Source of the DNA: Paenibacillus sp. 453mf | Lineage (GTDB): Bacteria; Bacillota; Bacilli; Paenibacillales; Paenibacillaceae | Length of the DNA: 64,000 bases | Direction of reading: 5' to 3' | Assembly: GCF_900116105.1 (NCBI RefSeq) | Contig: NZ_FPAC01000006.1 | Location: 1-64,000, forward strand | Part shown: positions 53,100 to 62,411 of the stretch, piece by piece | Layout of the letters: each line of letters begins with the position of its first letter | Position numbering within the stretch: position 1 is the stretch's first letter | Program-made: the position numbers and the translations under genes | The notes under the pieces: generated by a model | Databases searched by the model: none | Seen by the model: the letters and a program-made list of their open reading frames with translations, nothing else | What the model was told of the DNA's origin: nothing

Positions 53100-53969
53100 A
53101 TGGGAGGAGTACAGCTCTCTATTTTTGAACAACCTACGCAGGCATTAAGCCAGATATTGGATCCGTTGGCTGCAAATGAACCAAGTATCACTTCAGAATT
53201 CGGACTGGGGGATATAATCTCAAAGTTTGATGAAGTAACGATCGAGAACAATTCACTTATTACGGATGAGGATAAGGCATTTTGTGATGAAACGCAGAAA
53301 AACTTCGATTCAGCCGTATCTCTAATCCTAAAGGCAAAAAGGTTCTACCAAAACAACGAGATGTCAAACAATTTTTTAAGCACAGGGAACCTAATTAAGG
53401 ACCTGGATCTAAAATTGGATGAGAAACTCGATTTGTTCATCAGCAAGATTGCCGGATATTTTAGAAAAAATTATTCTATCACGATTAACACGAGTGAATT
53501 TCGCAAGTACGACCATAGCGTGACTTACAAGGAAATTGTAGATGATATTATTCTTCAGATGGATGGCAAGAACTTCTCAGAAAAGGCAAGCGAGGAGATC
53601 AAAGAGGCACTTAGAGGTACGATCTACAACATCTCTAAAGTAAAAGTTCAATCAGTTAAAGTGTCAATTGCAGACTATCTGTATTTTGAAGGATGGTTTA
53701 ATGGTCAATTCAGAAATAATCGATCTGAAAATTTATCTAAATTACTGCATGCTATTGAACATTTTGATTCTGGAGCCAAAGTTATGCGGAGCACACTCGT
53801 TCAATTAAGTAACAGCTATGCAAGAAATGATTGGTTCGAGGTATTTAGTTTTACATCTATGAATAAATTCGAATCACTCAGGTGCTTTAAAAACGGAAAA
53901 GTGGAATTAAAGTTCATAACCCACGATGATGCGATGGCCTTCGCAAAAGACTACTTGAAGTATATCTAA
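53100..53969 (+). CDS. Hypothetical protein, 289 aa
   Basis: The protein is unrecognised. ATG 53100 follows AAGGAGGAGAAG. The first 20 residues (SIFEQPTQALSQ) resemble short N-terminal peptides of phage helicase-associated proteins, but weakly. The rest is helical and charged, with aromatic residues near the end (YLYFEGWFNGQFRN, NDWFEVFSF). It directly precedes the methyltransferase-helicase gene with a terminator between them, and may be its accessory factor. Confidence 0.6.
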   Translation: MGGVQLSIFEQPTQALSQILDPLAANEPSITSEFGLGDIISKFDEVTIENNSLITDEDKAFCDETQKNFDSAVSLILKAKRFYQNNEMSNNFLSTGNLIKDLDLKLDEKLDLFISKIAGYFRKNYSITINTSEFRKYDHSVTYKEIVDDIILQMDGKNFSEKASEEIKEALRGTIYNISKVKVQSVKVSIADYLYFEGWFNGQFRNNRSENLSKLLHAIEHFDSGAKVMRSTLVQLSNSYARNDWFEVFSFTSMNKFESLRCFKNGKVELKFITHDDAMAFAKDYLKYI

Positions 53970-53990
53970 AGCTCATTATCCACTTATGGA

Positions 53991-54037
53991 GACACAGTGC
54001 AAGAAGTGAACCGCTTCTTTCATCTGTGTCTTTTTTT
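53991..54037 (+). terminator. Leader terminator before methyltransferase-helicase
   Basis: GACACAG pairs with CTGTGTC, with inner GAAGTG/CGCTTC pairing, then seven T's, 25 bp before the start. Confidence 0.75.
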
Positions 54038-54062
54038 AATTCATTGACATTGGAGGACACTA

Positions 54063-56831
54063 ATGAAATACCAACATTCCGGAATAATTATCCCATACGA
54101 AAAACGAAAAGAAATAAATGAAAAGATCATACACATTATTGAGACGAAGCAAGACTTCGGTATTTCCTCGTCGGATATTTACCAGGCCTATACTGGGGAC
54201 GGGGGTTTGCATGGTCTATCTCGTTCCGATTACGGCAGCTACCATGCATATGCTGAGGCTAAAAAGGAGATAGAGCAGGGCCAATTCTTTTCCCCGCCGT
54301 CTTTATGCGAGTTCCTTGTCGGGGTCATCAAACCGAGCATGCATGATCTAATCGCTGATTTGACCTGCGGAATGGGGACGTTCTTTAACTTTGTGCCAAT
54401 GGAGGCTAATGTATACGGCAATGAGCTGGACATGAAGGCATTCAAGGTGGCTAAACAACTGTACCCTGAAGCTCAGATTCAATGCTCAGACATTCGGATT
54501 TATGAGCCGGGAATCAAGTTTGATATTATCTTCGGTAATCCTCCGTTCAATCTTCGGTGGGAGTATAGAACAGAACGATATCTCAGCCAACTATTTTATT
54601 GTATCCGCGCACATGATTTACTCAACCCGGCAGGATTCCTTGCATTAATAGTCCCCAGTAGCTTTTTAAGTGACGATTTTTCGGACGCCAGCATGATCGA
54701 GGAGATGAATAAGAGATATTCATTTGTATGTCAGATTGAGTTGCCACGCGATGCGTTCAAGATGTACGGAGTAAATGAATTTGAAACGAAGATCATGATC
54801 TTCCAGAAACGAAGTGAACACTTGGAAGCAATTCAGTATTCTTTAGCAAAGACCCCAGCTCCGTCATTCGACGCCAAAGGCGCAGATTATGTCCATAATC
54901 AATATATACTACCTCTGAAGAAGAGTAAGGAGAAAGTTCGGCATAAGATCCTTTTTGAGGGTAAGAACGCAAATAGTGAAGATCTTGATTTCACGTTTAA
55001 AGTGAAGAAGATGCTTTTTGACATCAAGCGGCATCCGGCATTGGTACAGTACTATGCGAAGTGCGTTGATTACGTGAATCGCTATCACTCTGAAGAAAAG
55101 CCAAAGGAAATGACTGTGCAAGAATGGGAAAAGAAGCGGATAACAAAGGGTAAGGTGCTTGCCTATTTGAGAAGAGTACTAAAAAATCAAAACGTTGTTC
55201 ACCGTGACGAGATTCGGCTGGTTAAGAGAAATTACGGTTTGAAGCTCAAAGCGTATAGCCCGAAGATGCAGGCTAAACTTAACAAAATGAGGGAGGAGAG
55301 AGCAGCCTCGTTCAATTCCATGGTCCATGACGATATTTATCCGTTCGAAGACAAAATGTTTTCTAAACTCTGGAAACGAAAAAAAGAGGCTTACGAGGTG
55401 CAGAGTCAAGCTCTTGTAGGAATGAGACGCAGCCAGGAAGTCGATCGTTTCTTAGATGCGTTTAGCTTATATGATTCCTCACGTGATGAAGTTATTAAGC
55501 TGAACCCTATGCAAAAACATGACCTCGGTCTTGTTATGCAAAAGCGTTATAGCATCCTTAATTGGTCCATGGGGAGCGGTAAAACGATTGGAGCCATTGC
55601 TTGGTACAAGAGGCTTCTTGAGCAAAAGGCAGTTCGGAACGTGTTTGTCGTTAGTGCGGCACTTGCGATCCATTTGACTTGGGAAGTGAAGCTCGCAAAT
55701 TTTGGTGAGAGATTTGTTGTGATCCGTTCGCTTAAGGATATTGAATCCATAAGGTCAGGACAGATCGTGCTGATCTCGCTGAACCGGCTGCAAAAGTATA
55801 AGCGGCAGATTCAAAAATTTGTTCGTATTCGGAGTCAAAAGGTGGCTCTTGTAATGGATGAAGCGGATGAACTTACGAACCCAAAGTCCCTGCGAACAAA
55901 GGCGGTGCTTTCCTGCTTCCGGAGAGTACGGCACAAGCTGCTTACGACAGGCACGGTAACTAGAAACAATATTAATGAGATCTATCCGCTTTTGGAGCTA
56001 CTGTATAACAACTCCATCAACATGATGTGCGATTGTAATTTCAAGTATGAGGTCAATAAGGAAGGAGTAATCGAGGAGCTTGCAAACACCGATTACAACC
56101 GGCCATATCCAGCCTATGGTGGATTATCACTCTTCAAACAATGCTTTAGCCCTGCTAAGGTTACTGTTTTTGGAGTCAAGAAGCACAATCAGGACATTTT
56201 AAACAGTGAAAGTCTTTCGAGACTTATCAAGAAAACGATCATCACAAGAAAATTCGATGAGATTGTGGGTGAGAAAATTTACAGTCACATTCCACACCGC
56301 ATCGAGCAAAATGCTGCTGAGGTAAGTATCTATGGGAAAATTATTAATGAGTTTCAAAAGATGATGCATTACTTCGTAAAGACAGGTAACTCAAAAAAGG
56401 AGAGCATGCTGAAGATCATTCGTCAGATTCAACTTCTGATTAAATCAACCTCGTGCCCTCATTTGATGGATGAGTACGATTCGCTCTTACTGCCGAGTAA
56501 ATTTTATTACATCATGTCCTTGGTTGAAAAGTTCGATGAAAAGGTGGCCATTGGCACGGTATTCTTGGAGACGGCTGCCGAGTACTATAGGTTGATCCAA
56601 GAACGATTTCCGAACCGTCCTGTATTCCTTATTAAAGGCGATGTATCTTTTGAAAGAAGGACGCAGTTAATAGAGGAGTATGAAACTTCCCAAAATGGCA
56701 TTCTGATCAGTACCCAGCAGAGTCTGAAGTCGAGCGTCAATATCCCTTCATGTAATAAAGTGATAGTGGAGTCGTTACAGTGGAATATACCTAAATTGGA
56801 GCAGTTCGGGCGGCAGATGATGTCTGCGTAG
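54063..56831 (+). CDS. DNA methyltransferase-SF2 helicase fusion, split by an intron
   Basis: The N-terminal third is an adenine-type methyltransferase: GQFFSPP near residue 76, motif I LIADLTCGMGTF near 97, motif IV IIFGNPPFNL near 160. After a helical linker comes an SNF2/SF2 helicase: Walker A NWSMGSGKT near 500, motif II ALVMDEADEL near 596, motif III TTGTVT near 635, and motif V/VI ISTQQSLKSSVNIPS...WNIPKLEQF. The reading frame ends where a group II intron begins, within motif VI, so the last residues shown (after about 915) come from intron sequence. Comparable fusions include P1 DarB-type antirestriction proteins. If the intron splices, the protein gains only a short tail. Confidence 0.75.
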   Translation: MKYQHSGIIIPYEKRKEINEKIIHIIETKQDFGISSSDIYQAYTGDGGLHGLSRSDYGSYHAYAEAKKEIEQGQFFSPPSLCEFLVGVIKPSMHDLIADLTCGMGTFFNFVPMEANVYGNELDMKAFKVAKQLYPEAQIQCSDIRIYEPGIKFDIIFGNPPFNLRWEYRTERYLSQLFYCIRAHDLLNPAGFLALIVPSSFLSDDFSDASMIEEMNKRYSFVCQIELPRDAFKMYGVNEFETKIMIFQKRSEHLEAIQYSLAKTPAPSFDAKGADYVHNQYILPLKKSKEKVRHKILFEGKNANSEDLDFTFKVKKMLFDIKRHPALVQYYAKCVDYVNRYHSEEKPKEMTVQEWEKKRITKGKVLAYLRRVLKNQNVVHRDEIRLVKRNYGLKLKAYSPKMQAKLNKMREERAASFNSMVHDDIYPFEDKMFSKLWKRKKEAYEVQSQALVGMRRSQEVDRFLDAFSLYDSSRDEVIKLNPMQKHDLGLVMQKRYSILNWSMGSGKTIGAIAWYKRLLEQKAVRNVFVVSAALAIHLTWEVKLANFGERFVVIRSLKDIESIRSGQIVLISLNRLQKYKRQIQKFVRIRSQKVALVMDEADELTNPKSLRTKAVLSCFRRVRHKLLTTGTVTRNNINEIYPLLELLYNNSINMMCDCNFKYEVNKEGVIEELANTDYNRPYPAYGGLSLFKQCFSPAKVTVFGVKKHNQDILNSESLSRLIKKTIITRKFDEIVGEKIYSHIPHRIEQNAAEVSIYGKIINEFQKMMHYFVKTGNSKKESMLKIIRQIQLLIKSTSCPHLMDEYDSLLLPSKFYYIMSLVEKFDEKVAIGTVFLETAAEYYRLIQERFPNRPVFLIKGDVSFERRTQLIEEYETSQNGILISTQQSLKSSVNIPSCNKVIVESLQWNIPKLEQFGRQMMSA

Positions 56832-59455
56832 CAATGTAGAGAGCCTATCTCACGATAGGAATCTACCGCGATTATGTAGAATCGCGACCTAATCCCTCCC
56901 CACAAAACAGGAGCAGAAACCTGTTTCGTCGGGTCAAGCTTGGAGGGTGAAAGTTGGGACGTGAGCCGAAAGGATTGTAGGCAAGAGCGTCACTTCAAGG
57001 TGCGAATATCTATGGTTAATAGGTCATTTATGAAGCTGAGATGGGTGGGGAATACTCCGGGCCCTAGAGCGAAAGAATCCTTGTAAAGCTCTATCTATCC
57101 AATGTGAGGAACAGGATTGGCCTCACAGAACCGGTAATTCACTGGTAGGACGGAGCACTACATATGTCACCGTCTGGATAGACATGAACGCCGATGGCGT
57201 AAAACCATTTGAAAGCAACCTAAGGATATTCAATGCGTGCTACGCAGATAACCTGCAAAGGAATCTGTATGGAGGGTGCTGGCTACCCAATGAGAGACAG
57301 GTATCCGAAGGAAGCGTTAGAGTAATCTGGGTCAGGGAAAGCCTGAGTACACTTACGTCGAGGGACGTAGGACACCCACGCGGCGGTGACGCAGTGTCGG
57401 GTGCTGGTGAATGACGCTAGGCTAATTTAAGCAATTCCGACCATTGAATAGGAGGTTGATCCTCTATGAACGTCATGGAACGAATTGCTTACCTGTCCAA
57501 AGTGGCTAAGGCGGACAAGAAGCGCAGATTCAACAAACTGTACAAAATCGTCCAGAACGAGGAAATGTTATCGTACGCATGGGACTGCATCAGAGGCAAT
57601 AAAGGTATCAAGACTGCAGGGGTGGATCGGATGAACCGAAGCGGGTTTGAAGAACGAAGGGACGAACATATCGCTTCCCTGTCAACCCAGCTGCGTACCG
57701 GAGAATATGTGCCGGCACCGGTCAGAAGAGTTGAAATCCCAAAGGGTAACGGTAAGGGAAAGCGGCCACTAGGGATTCCCGCCATCAAGGACAGACTTGT
57801 TCAACAGGCGGTTAAACTTATCTTGGAAGCTCTCTACGATCCATTATTCTCGGATGCATCTCACGGCTTCCGGCCGCGTCGTAGTTGCCAAACGGCGATC
57901 AGCGAAATCGTTCCTAGAAAGTTCGACTGGGTTATCGAAGGAGATATCAAGGGATGCTTTGATAACATCAAGCATTCCAAGCTTCTGAACGTCTTGCGTG
58001 CCAGGATCGCGGATGAGAGGTTCATTCAACTCATCAACAAATTCCTGAAAAGCGGATATCAGATGGGGTTTGGTACAGATGGGGCCAATCCAGTTTTTGC
58101 TACCAAGGATGGAACTCCACAGGGCGGCATTGTTAGCCCCATTCTGGCTAATATCTATCTCCATGAGTTCGACAAGTTTATAGCTCCAAGTCAGCAGAAC
58201 ATGAATCGGGAGAAGCGCAGAGACTCTAAGGAGTATGCGTATTTCCAGAACAAGTTGCGGAAGCTATCAAAAGCGTTGTCGGAGAATAGAACAACCTACA
58301 AGGTTGAGCTGAAAGAGAACCCATCATCCAGTGAAAAGGGTACAATCGTGACCCTAAATTCACGAGATGAAATGATCGCGATGGTACGGCAGCTTAGGAA
58401 AGAGCGCAGCAGATACACCAGGCAGGACTCCGAACTATATTTCGCAAGCAAGAGTTTGGGATATGTTCGGTATGCGGACGATTTCGTCATCCTCATGGGT
58501 AACTACCACAAACGTGAAGCGGAGAGAATGAAAGAGACCATCTCAGAATGGTTCTCTGATAATTTAGGCCTCACGTTGAGTCAGGAGAAGACCAAGATAA
58601 CGCACGCTACTGAAGGGTTCACGTTTCTGGGTTATGATATTATTCAGAAACCTTCGTCGAAAGGGCATGGGTACCGAAACAACTATGCGCTTGTCTACAC
58701 TCCACGAGTGCGAATTAAGCGCATTAGGAAGAGGCTGCAGGCGTTAACAGAGCTACACTCAAACAATCCTGCTTTCGACATGATCGTTGCGATTAACAGG
58801 GTTGTAAGCGGATGGAGCAACTATCATCTGATAGCGAACAACTGGAGCTCGGTGGCCAACACCTTGGACAAGGAACTCTACTGGATGCTTATGCACTGGC
58901 TTGGTCGCAAGCACAAGTGCTCGATCGCTAAAGTGATCGATTCTTACGTGGTCAACAAGATACACGTCTACGGTAAGACGAGACAGCGGATTCGTGCCAA
59001 GAGCGGAGATAAACCGGTGTATATGCGCTATTTCAGCGACTATGCCTACCGAACTCCACTGGAAGTCGCGAATAAAATCCGGAATGCGAACGAACAGCAC
59101 GGATGGCACTCCAAAGACGATGACAAGGCGGAGAAGGGAACCATAGGCCGTCTTGTTCAGGGTAATTCGCTGGGAGATAAACTCGAGGCGCTTGCCTCGA
59201 ATGAAACTTGTACAGAATGCGGTGGGGATGCAGGAATGCAAATCCACCACAAAAGAATGGTCAAGAGAAATAGGAGGAAGGATGCACTCGCGGTGATCGC
59301 TGCGAGCAGGGATCTTCTGAAACAAACTCTGTGCCAAGAATGCCACGCTAAGAAACACCCGAACACTCGGGCAATCAACGGATAGGCTTAAATTAGTCGC
59401 GAGCCGTGTGCTGTGAAAGCAGCTCGCACGGTTCTAACGGGGGCTTGAGGGAAAC
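56808..59455 (+). mobile_element. Group II intron with LtrA-type protein
   Basis: Structured intron RNA surrounds a reverse transcriptase gene. Domain V is recognisable at 59401-59434 (GAGCCGTGTGC, GAAA turn, GCTCGCACGGTTC). The boundaries are estimates: the 5' end is near GGGCG at 56808, a variant of the usual GTGYG, and the 3' end is at AC 59455 or AT 59457. The intron interrupts the helicase gene in a conserved motif. Confidence 0.75.
57466..59385 (+). CDS. ltrA: Group II intron reverse transcriptase/maturase with HNH
   Basis: A 639-aa protein with the full order RT, maturase (X), HNH endonuclease. RT features include RPLGIPAIKDRLVQQA, SHGFRPRRS, the GTPQGGIVSPILANIYLHEFD block, and the catalytic YVRYADDFVIL. 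The X domain runs from about 440 to 520 (VVSGWSNYHLIANNW). The C-terminal HNH zinc part is CTECGGDAG...IHHKR...CQECHAKKH. All parts are intact, so the intron should be mobile. ATG 57466 follows TAGGAGGTTG. Confidence 0.95.
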   Translation: MNVMERIAYLSKVAKADKKRRFNKLYKIVQNEEMLSYAWDCIRGNKGIKTAGVDRMNRSGFEERRDEHIASLSTQLRTGEYVPAPVRRVEIPKGNGKGKRPLGIPAIKDRLVQQAVKLILEALYDPLFSDASHGFRPRRSCQTAISEIVPRKFDWVIEGDIKGCFDNIKHSKLLNVLRARIADERFIQLINKFLKSGYQMGFGTDGANPVFATKDGTPQGGIVSPILANIYLHEFDKFIAPSQQNMNREKRRDSKEYAYFQNKLRKLSKALSENRTTYKVELKENPSSSEKGTIVTLNSRDEMIAMVRQLRKERSRYTRQDSELYFASKSLGYVRYADDFVILMGNYHKREAERMKETISEWFSDNLGLTLSQEKTKITHATEGFTFLGYDIIQKPSSKGHGYRNNYALVYTPRVRIKRIRKRLQALTELHSNNPAFDMIVAINRVVSGWSNYHLIANNWSSVANTLDKELYWMLMHWLGRKHKCSIAKVIDSYVVNKIHVYGKTRQRIRAKSGDKPVYMRYFSDYAYRTPLEVANKIRNANEQHGWHSKDDDKAEKGTIGRLVQGNSLGDKLEALASNETCTECGGDAGMQIHHKRMVKRNRRKDALAVIAASRDLLKQTLCQECHAKKHPNTRAING

Positions 59456-59488
59456 ATGCTTAATAGTCGGATCTGGGGACACATGAAA

Positions 59489-59636
59489 AGAAAGTATGGA
59501 ACCAGTAAATAAAGTCTGGAACCATGCAAATAAAGTATGGAACCAGTAAATAAAGTCTGGAACCATGCAAATAAAGTGTGGGACCGGTAAATAAAGTCTG
59601 GAACCACATGTAAATAAAGTGTGGAACCAGCCGGAT
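59489..59636. repeat. Iteron-like array 3 (7 copies, 20-23 bp)
   Basis: Seven direct copies of AAATAAAGTNTGGAACCA, with the last bases alternating GT and ATGC so that pairs form a 41-bp unit. The spacing of about two helical turns suggests cooperative protein binding. It lies directly upstream of a 72-aa gene, as centromere-like sites lie upstream of small partition genes, but it could equally be a replication site. Its complement starts CCATACTTTATTT, similar to iteron array 1. Confidence 0.75.
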
Positions 59637-59715
59637 TATGTAGTAATGCGCCCTCTCTCTACCCACCTGCTTCCGCTTTATTCGATATAACAGTACAGAA
59701 GCTAAGGAGATCCAT

Positions 59716-59934
59716 ATGGTGACATACGACCATACGATCGAGCAGAACCTATTAGCATTGTTGATGAGCAAAGAGCGAATCAACGAATACATTAAGACAT
59801 TAGATTTTAAAGAGCAGGCTGAAATTTTTGATGAGTTTGGCATAGACCTCGACATCCTGAACAGCTTGATTGAAAAAGAAACAGACGAGAAAGGAAATGT
59901 TCGTCTAACATGGGGGAACCAAAGAGTTTCCTAA
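59716..59934 (+). CDS. Small acidic protein, 72 aa
   Basis: ATG 59716 follows CTAAGGAGATCC. It is acidic and helical (SKERINEYIKTLDFKEQAEIFDEFGIDLDILNSLIEKE). No family is recognised. Its place right after a seven-copy repeat array raises the possibility that it binds the array or is repressed through it. It is followed by a shared terminator (59953-59990) with the convergent large gene. Confidence 0.6.
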   Translation: MVTYDHTIEQNLLALLMSKERINEYIKTLDFKEQAEIFDEFGIDLDILNSLIEKETDEKGNVRLTWGNQRVS

Positions 59935-59952
59935 ATCAAAATTTGTTGACGC

Positions 59953-59990
59953 AAAGACCCCGCTCCGGTAAAAGGAGACGGGGTCTTTTA
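59953..59990. terminator. Bidirectional terminator
   Basis: AAAGACCCCGCTCC pairs with GGAGACGGGGTCTTT between convergent genes, with A and T tails. Confidence 0.85.
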
Positions 59991-59994
59991 CATG

Positions 59995-62052
59995 CTAAGA
60001 ACCATAATAGTTCTTGTAGTAATCAATAATAAATCTCGTTCTTACTTCATCAGGAGTGAAGTGGGTAGTTGTGTTGAATAGATTTTCCTTATAACCTTTA
60101 AAATGCTGTTCTTTACCGATCTCTATCCCTTGCTGTTGGAGTATTAACAACTCGAAGGGAGAAAGTCCGTCAAATTGATCATAAACTTCGAATTCGGTAT
60201 ACTCTTCTTCGATTCCATCGAAGAACTCGGATACGATCTGCAGCTCATGAGGAACTTCATCATGGAGCTTTCTTACAATTCGATCGGCCACCTCTTTTTT
60301 TATTTTTGGATAGGGCCCGTAGATGTATTTTGTGCTGAATTCAAGTTGGAAGAATCTGCGAAGTTGGTCCGGATCTCTGAAGTCAAACAGGGGGATGACT
60401 TCAGAAATAAACTCAGCCACGTAGTCTTCATGTGAATGAAACATTCCACTACTTCGAAAAACTTTAGTATTGGCTTTAAAAAATGCATACCCTTCTTCGG
60501 AAGTATATAACCAGCGTAGCTCCGATGTTTTTATAACTCCGCGTATGAACTTATAGATAATAACACTTTCTATTGAACTTTGATTTGTTACCGGCCGATC
60601 TTCGTTTAATGCGCATCCAGCATCGAACTCTAGAGTTAAAGGAAGCTGGAAAAACCGTTTGATTTTCGAATAATATTTCGTTGGGACGTTTTTTGCTATG
60701 GAAAATTTGTCTCCTGTCCTAAGAAAGGATTCCTCGTTCCAAGCGAGATTACGATTGAATTTCTTTAAAAGGTCATAATACAAGTCAATGATGGTCAGGC
60801 GCCCTTTAGTATAATCGTTAACCATTTCAAATTGAAGAAGTCCGTACCTCGAATATTTTAAATTGGCTACCCTAACTGGATTAGCCATATATTCACTCAA
60901 TATCTCGTAATATCCTGGAGCATAATCTAACATTTCAGACATGTTACCATTCTCATATCTCTCGACAATCCAATAATGTTTTTCCAGCTCGTTCAGTAGA
61001 TAATCGTTATATAAATTTTTTGACTCGTAGAATGCCGGGTTTTCTTCACCGTTAACGGTAGGACTTGAATGTTCACTTATCTCTCTGAGCAGTTCTAGCT
61101 CTAATTTTACAAAGAAATCCTCTGTCGCTTTCTCAGCTTCGAAGAACCAGTCTTTTACATAACGTAAAAAACCAGTTACAGACGTAAGTTTGAGATGTTG
61201 GAACCAATCGGTTAGGCCGGACTTTTCAATACCAATAAATAGGGCTCTGAGCATATTCAGTTCTGGATTTCGGATATCCCTATTTTCGATAAATGCTTGC
61301 CATGGATGATACTCAATGATGTCATGAGGATATTTTTTCACTCCGTGGCGAATTATTTTCTGTTGATCCTCGGGATAGTAAATACGAAGATTTTTAATCA
61401 TTTCCATCCATTGCCCTTTATTCACTTTCGATATTGCAATTTTTAAGTGGACTAACTGTTGTTTCGACAGAGCAGTTTTCTCTTCTTGAATACTAAGATG
61501 AGATTTTTCGCCCAGGTTGTATGTATCATTAGGTGTTGTTAATACTACGGATTCAGCTTTCTCAATCTGCAGAAGAGCTATCCTCCGAGCTTCATTGATC
61601 TTGTCGATGAAAAGGTTTATTTTCTGCCGTGTGTTCATATCTTTAATTTTGGCATCTCGAACCCTTTCAATCATGGATTGCATACCCGCCAATTCATGAA
61701 GCTGCCAATGAAATTGAAGATTATCAGAAGATAGAATCTTCTGTTCGACATACTGGATGAAATCAATTAAATTCTTGATAAAATCTTCTGCATGATGAAT
61801 AGGGATTTCAACTTCTTCGGTATCGAGCTCCCATCCGATAGTATTACTGAATGCTACTGGTTCTCCTCTTAATAAACTGTACAAGTTGAACTCGCGGCCT
61901 TGAGTGAAATATCTGTAATAAATCTCCTTCCAAACTTCTCTCTTTCTAAGTTTATCCACTGGTGCTGATGTCTTCACCAGAAATTTAAGGGATTGAAGTG
62001 GGAGACCCGAGTATTTTGTTGCATTTATTTTTAAAGATTCAGTTTTCATCAT
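59995..62052 (-). CDS. Large hypothetical protein, 685 aa
   Basis: The protein is unrecognised. It is helical and charged throughout with many aromatic residues, and has no transmembrane segment and no nucleotide-binding motif. ATG 62052 follows GGAGGAGGTTTT. A W-rich helical C-terminal half (for example WIVERYENGNMSEML and YEILSEYMANPVRVANLKYSRYG) might be a repeat-like scaffold. It is the largest gene in the window without any assignment and is transcribed alone against its neighbours, which fits a self-contained cargo or defence gene, though that is inference. Confidence 0.65.
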   Translation of the reverse strand: MMKTESLKINATKYSGLPLQSLKFLVKTSAPVDKLRKREVWKEIYYRYFTQGREFNLYSLLRGEPVAFSNTIGWELDTEEVEIPIHHAEDFIKNLIDFIQYVEQKILSSDNLQFHWQLHELAGMQSMIERVRDAKIKDMNTRQKINLFIDKINEARRIALLQIEKAESVVLTTPNDTYNLGEKSHLSIQEEKTALSKQQLVHLKIAISKVNKGQWMEMIKNLRIYYPEDQQKIIRHGVKKYPHDIIEYHPWQAFIENRDIRNPELNMLRALFIGIEKSGLTDWFQHLKLTSVTGFLRYVKDWFFEAEKATEDFFVKLELELLREISEHSSPTVNGEENPAFYESKNLYNDYLLNELEKHYWIVERYENGNMSEMLDYAPGYYEILSEYMANPVRVANLKYSRYGLLQFEMVNDYTKGRLTIIDLYYDLLKKFNRNLAWNEESFLRTGDKFSIAKNVPTKYYSKIKRFFQLPLTLEFDAGCALNEDRPVTNQSSIESVIIYKFIRGVIKTSELRWLYTSEEGYAFFKANTKVFRSSGMFHSHEDYVAEFISEVIPLFDFRDPDQLRRFFQLEFSTKYIYGPYPKIKKEVADRIVRKLHDEVPHELQIVSEFFDGIEEEYTEFEVYDQFDGLSPFELLILQQQGIEIGKEQHFKGYKENLFNTTTHFTPDEVRTRFIIDYYKNYYGS

Positions 62053-62219
62053 GGTTAAAACCTCCTCCAACATTTATCTCCTTAATTCTACCATCGTAAG
62101 AAAGGGAGGCTAAATTTTGAGTGGTATAAATTTTGGATATACAGCATGATTTGATTTTAGAGCTTAAATAAATATTATATTCTATCCCGCAGTGCCTTTT
62201 AGCAACTATGGAATTGTGA

Positions 62220-62371
62220 TATTATTGACATATACCTTATACACGTCCACTAACTCCCAGCATGCGCACAGGGAGCATTCTAAGCAAACTAACACGCCTT
62301 AAATGGTGATTCAAGTTAATTCACACTTTACGTGTGTCTTACTTTTATCATTCTTTGAGGGGTGTTTTTTT
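62220..62371 (+). promoter_or_regulatory. Type A leader, copy 12
   Basis: -10 TATTAT (62220-62225), TATACC at 62231, a CTCCC/GGGAG hairpin (62254-62275) with loop AGCATGCGCACA, GCATTCTAA, then an ACACGCC...GGGGTGT hairpin with a CACACTTTACGTGTG apical arm and seven T's. Confidence 0.8.
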
Positions 62372-62411
62372 ACTTTTAAGAAGTTATTAAAAATTAATGG
62401 GAGGGGTCATT

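Noticed and set aside
57184-57414. 76-aa frame inside the intron
   Set aside because: It lies in structured intron RNA before ltrA, with no RBS or protein-like composition.
58759-59358. 199-aa minus-strand frame opposite ltrA
   Set aside because: It is a shadow of the reverse transcriptase gene.
59489-59636. CRISPR array
   Set aside because: Spacing of only 2-6 bp between repeat cores leaves no spacers.
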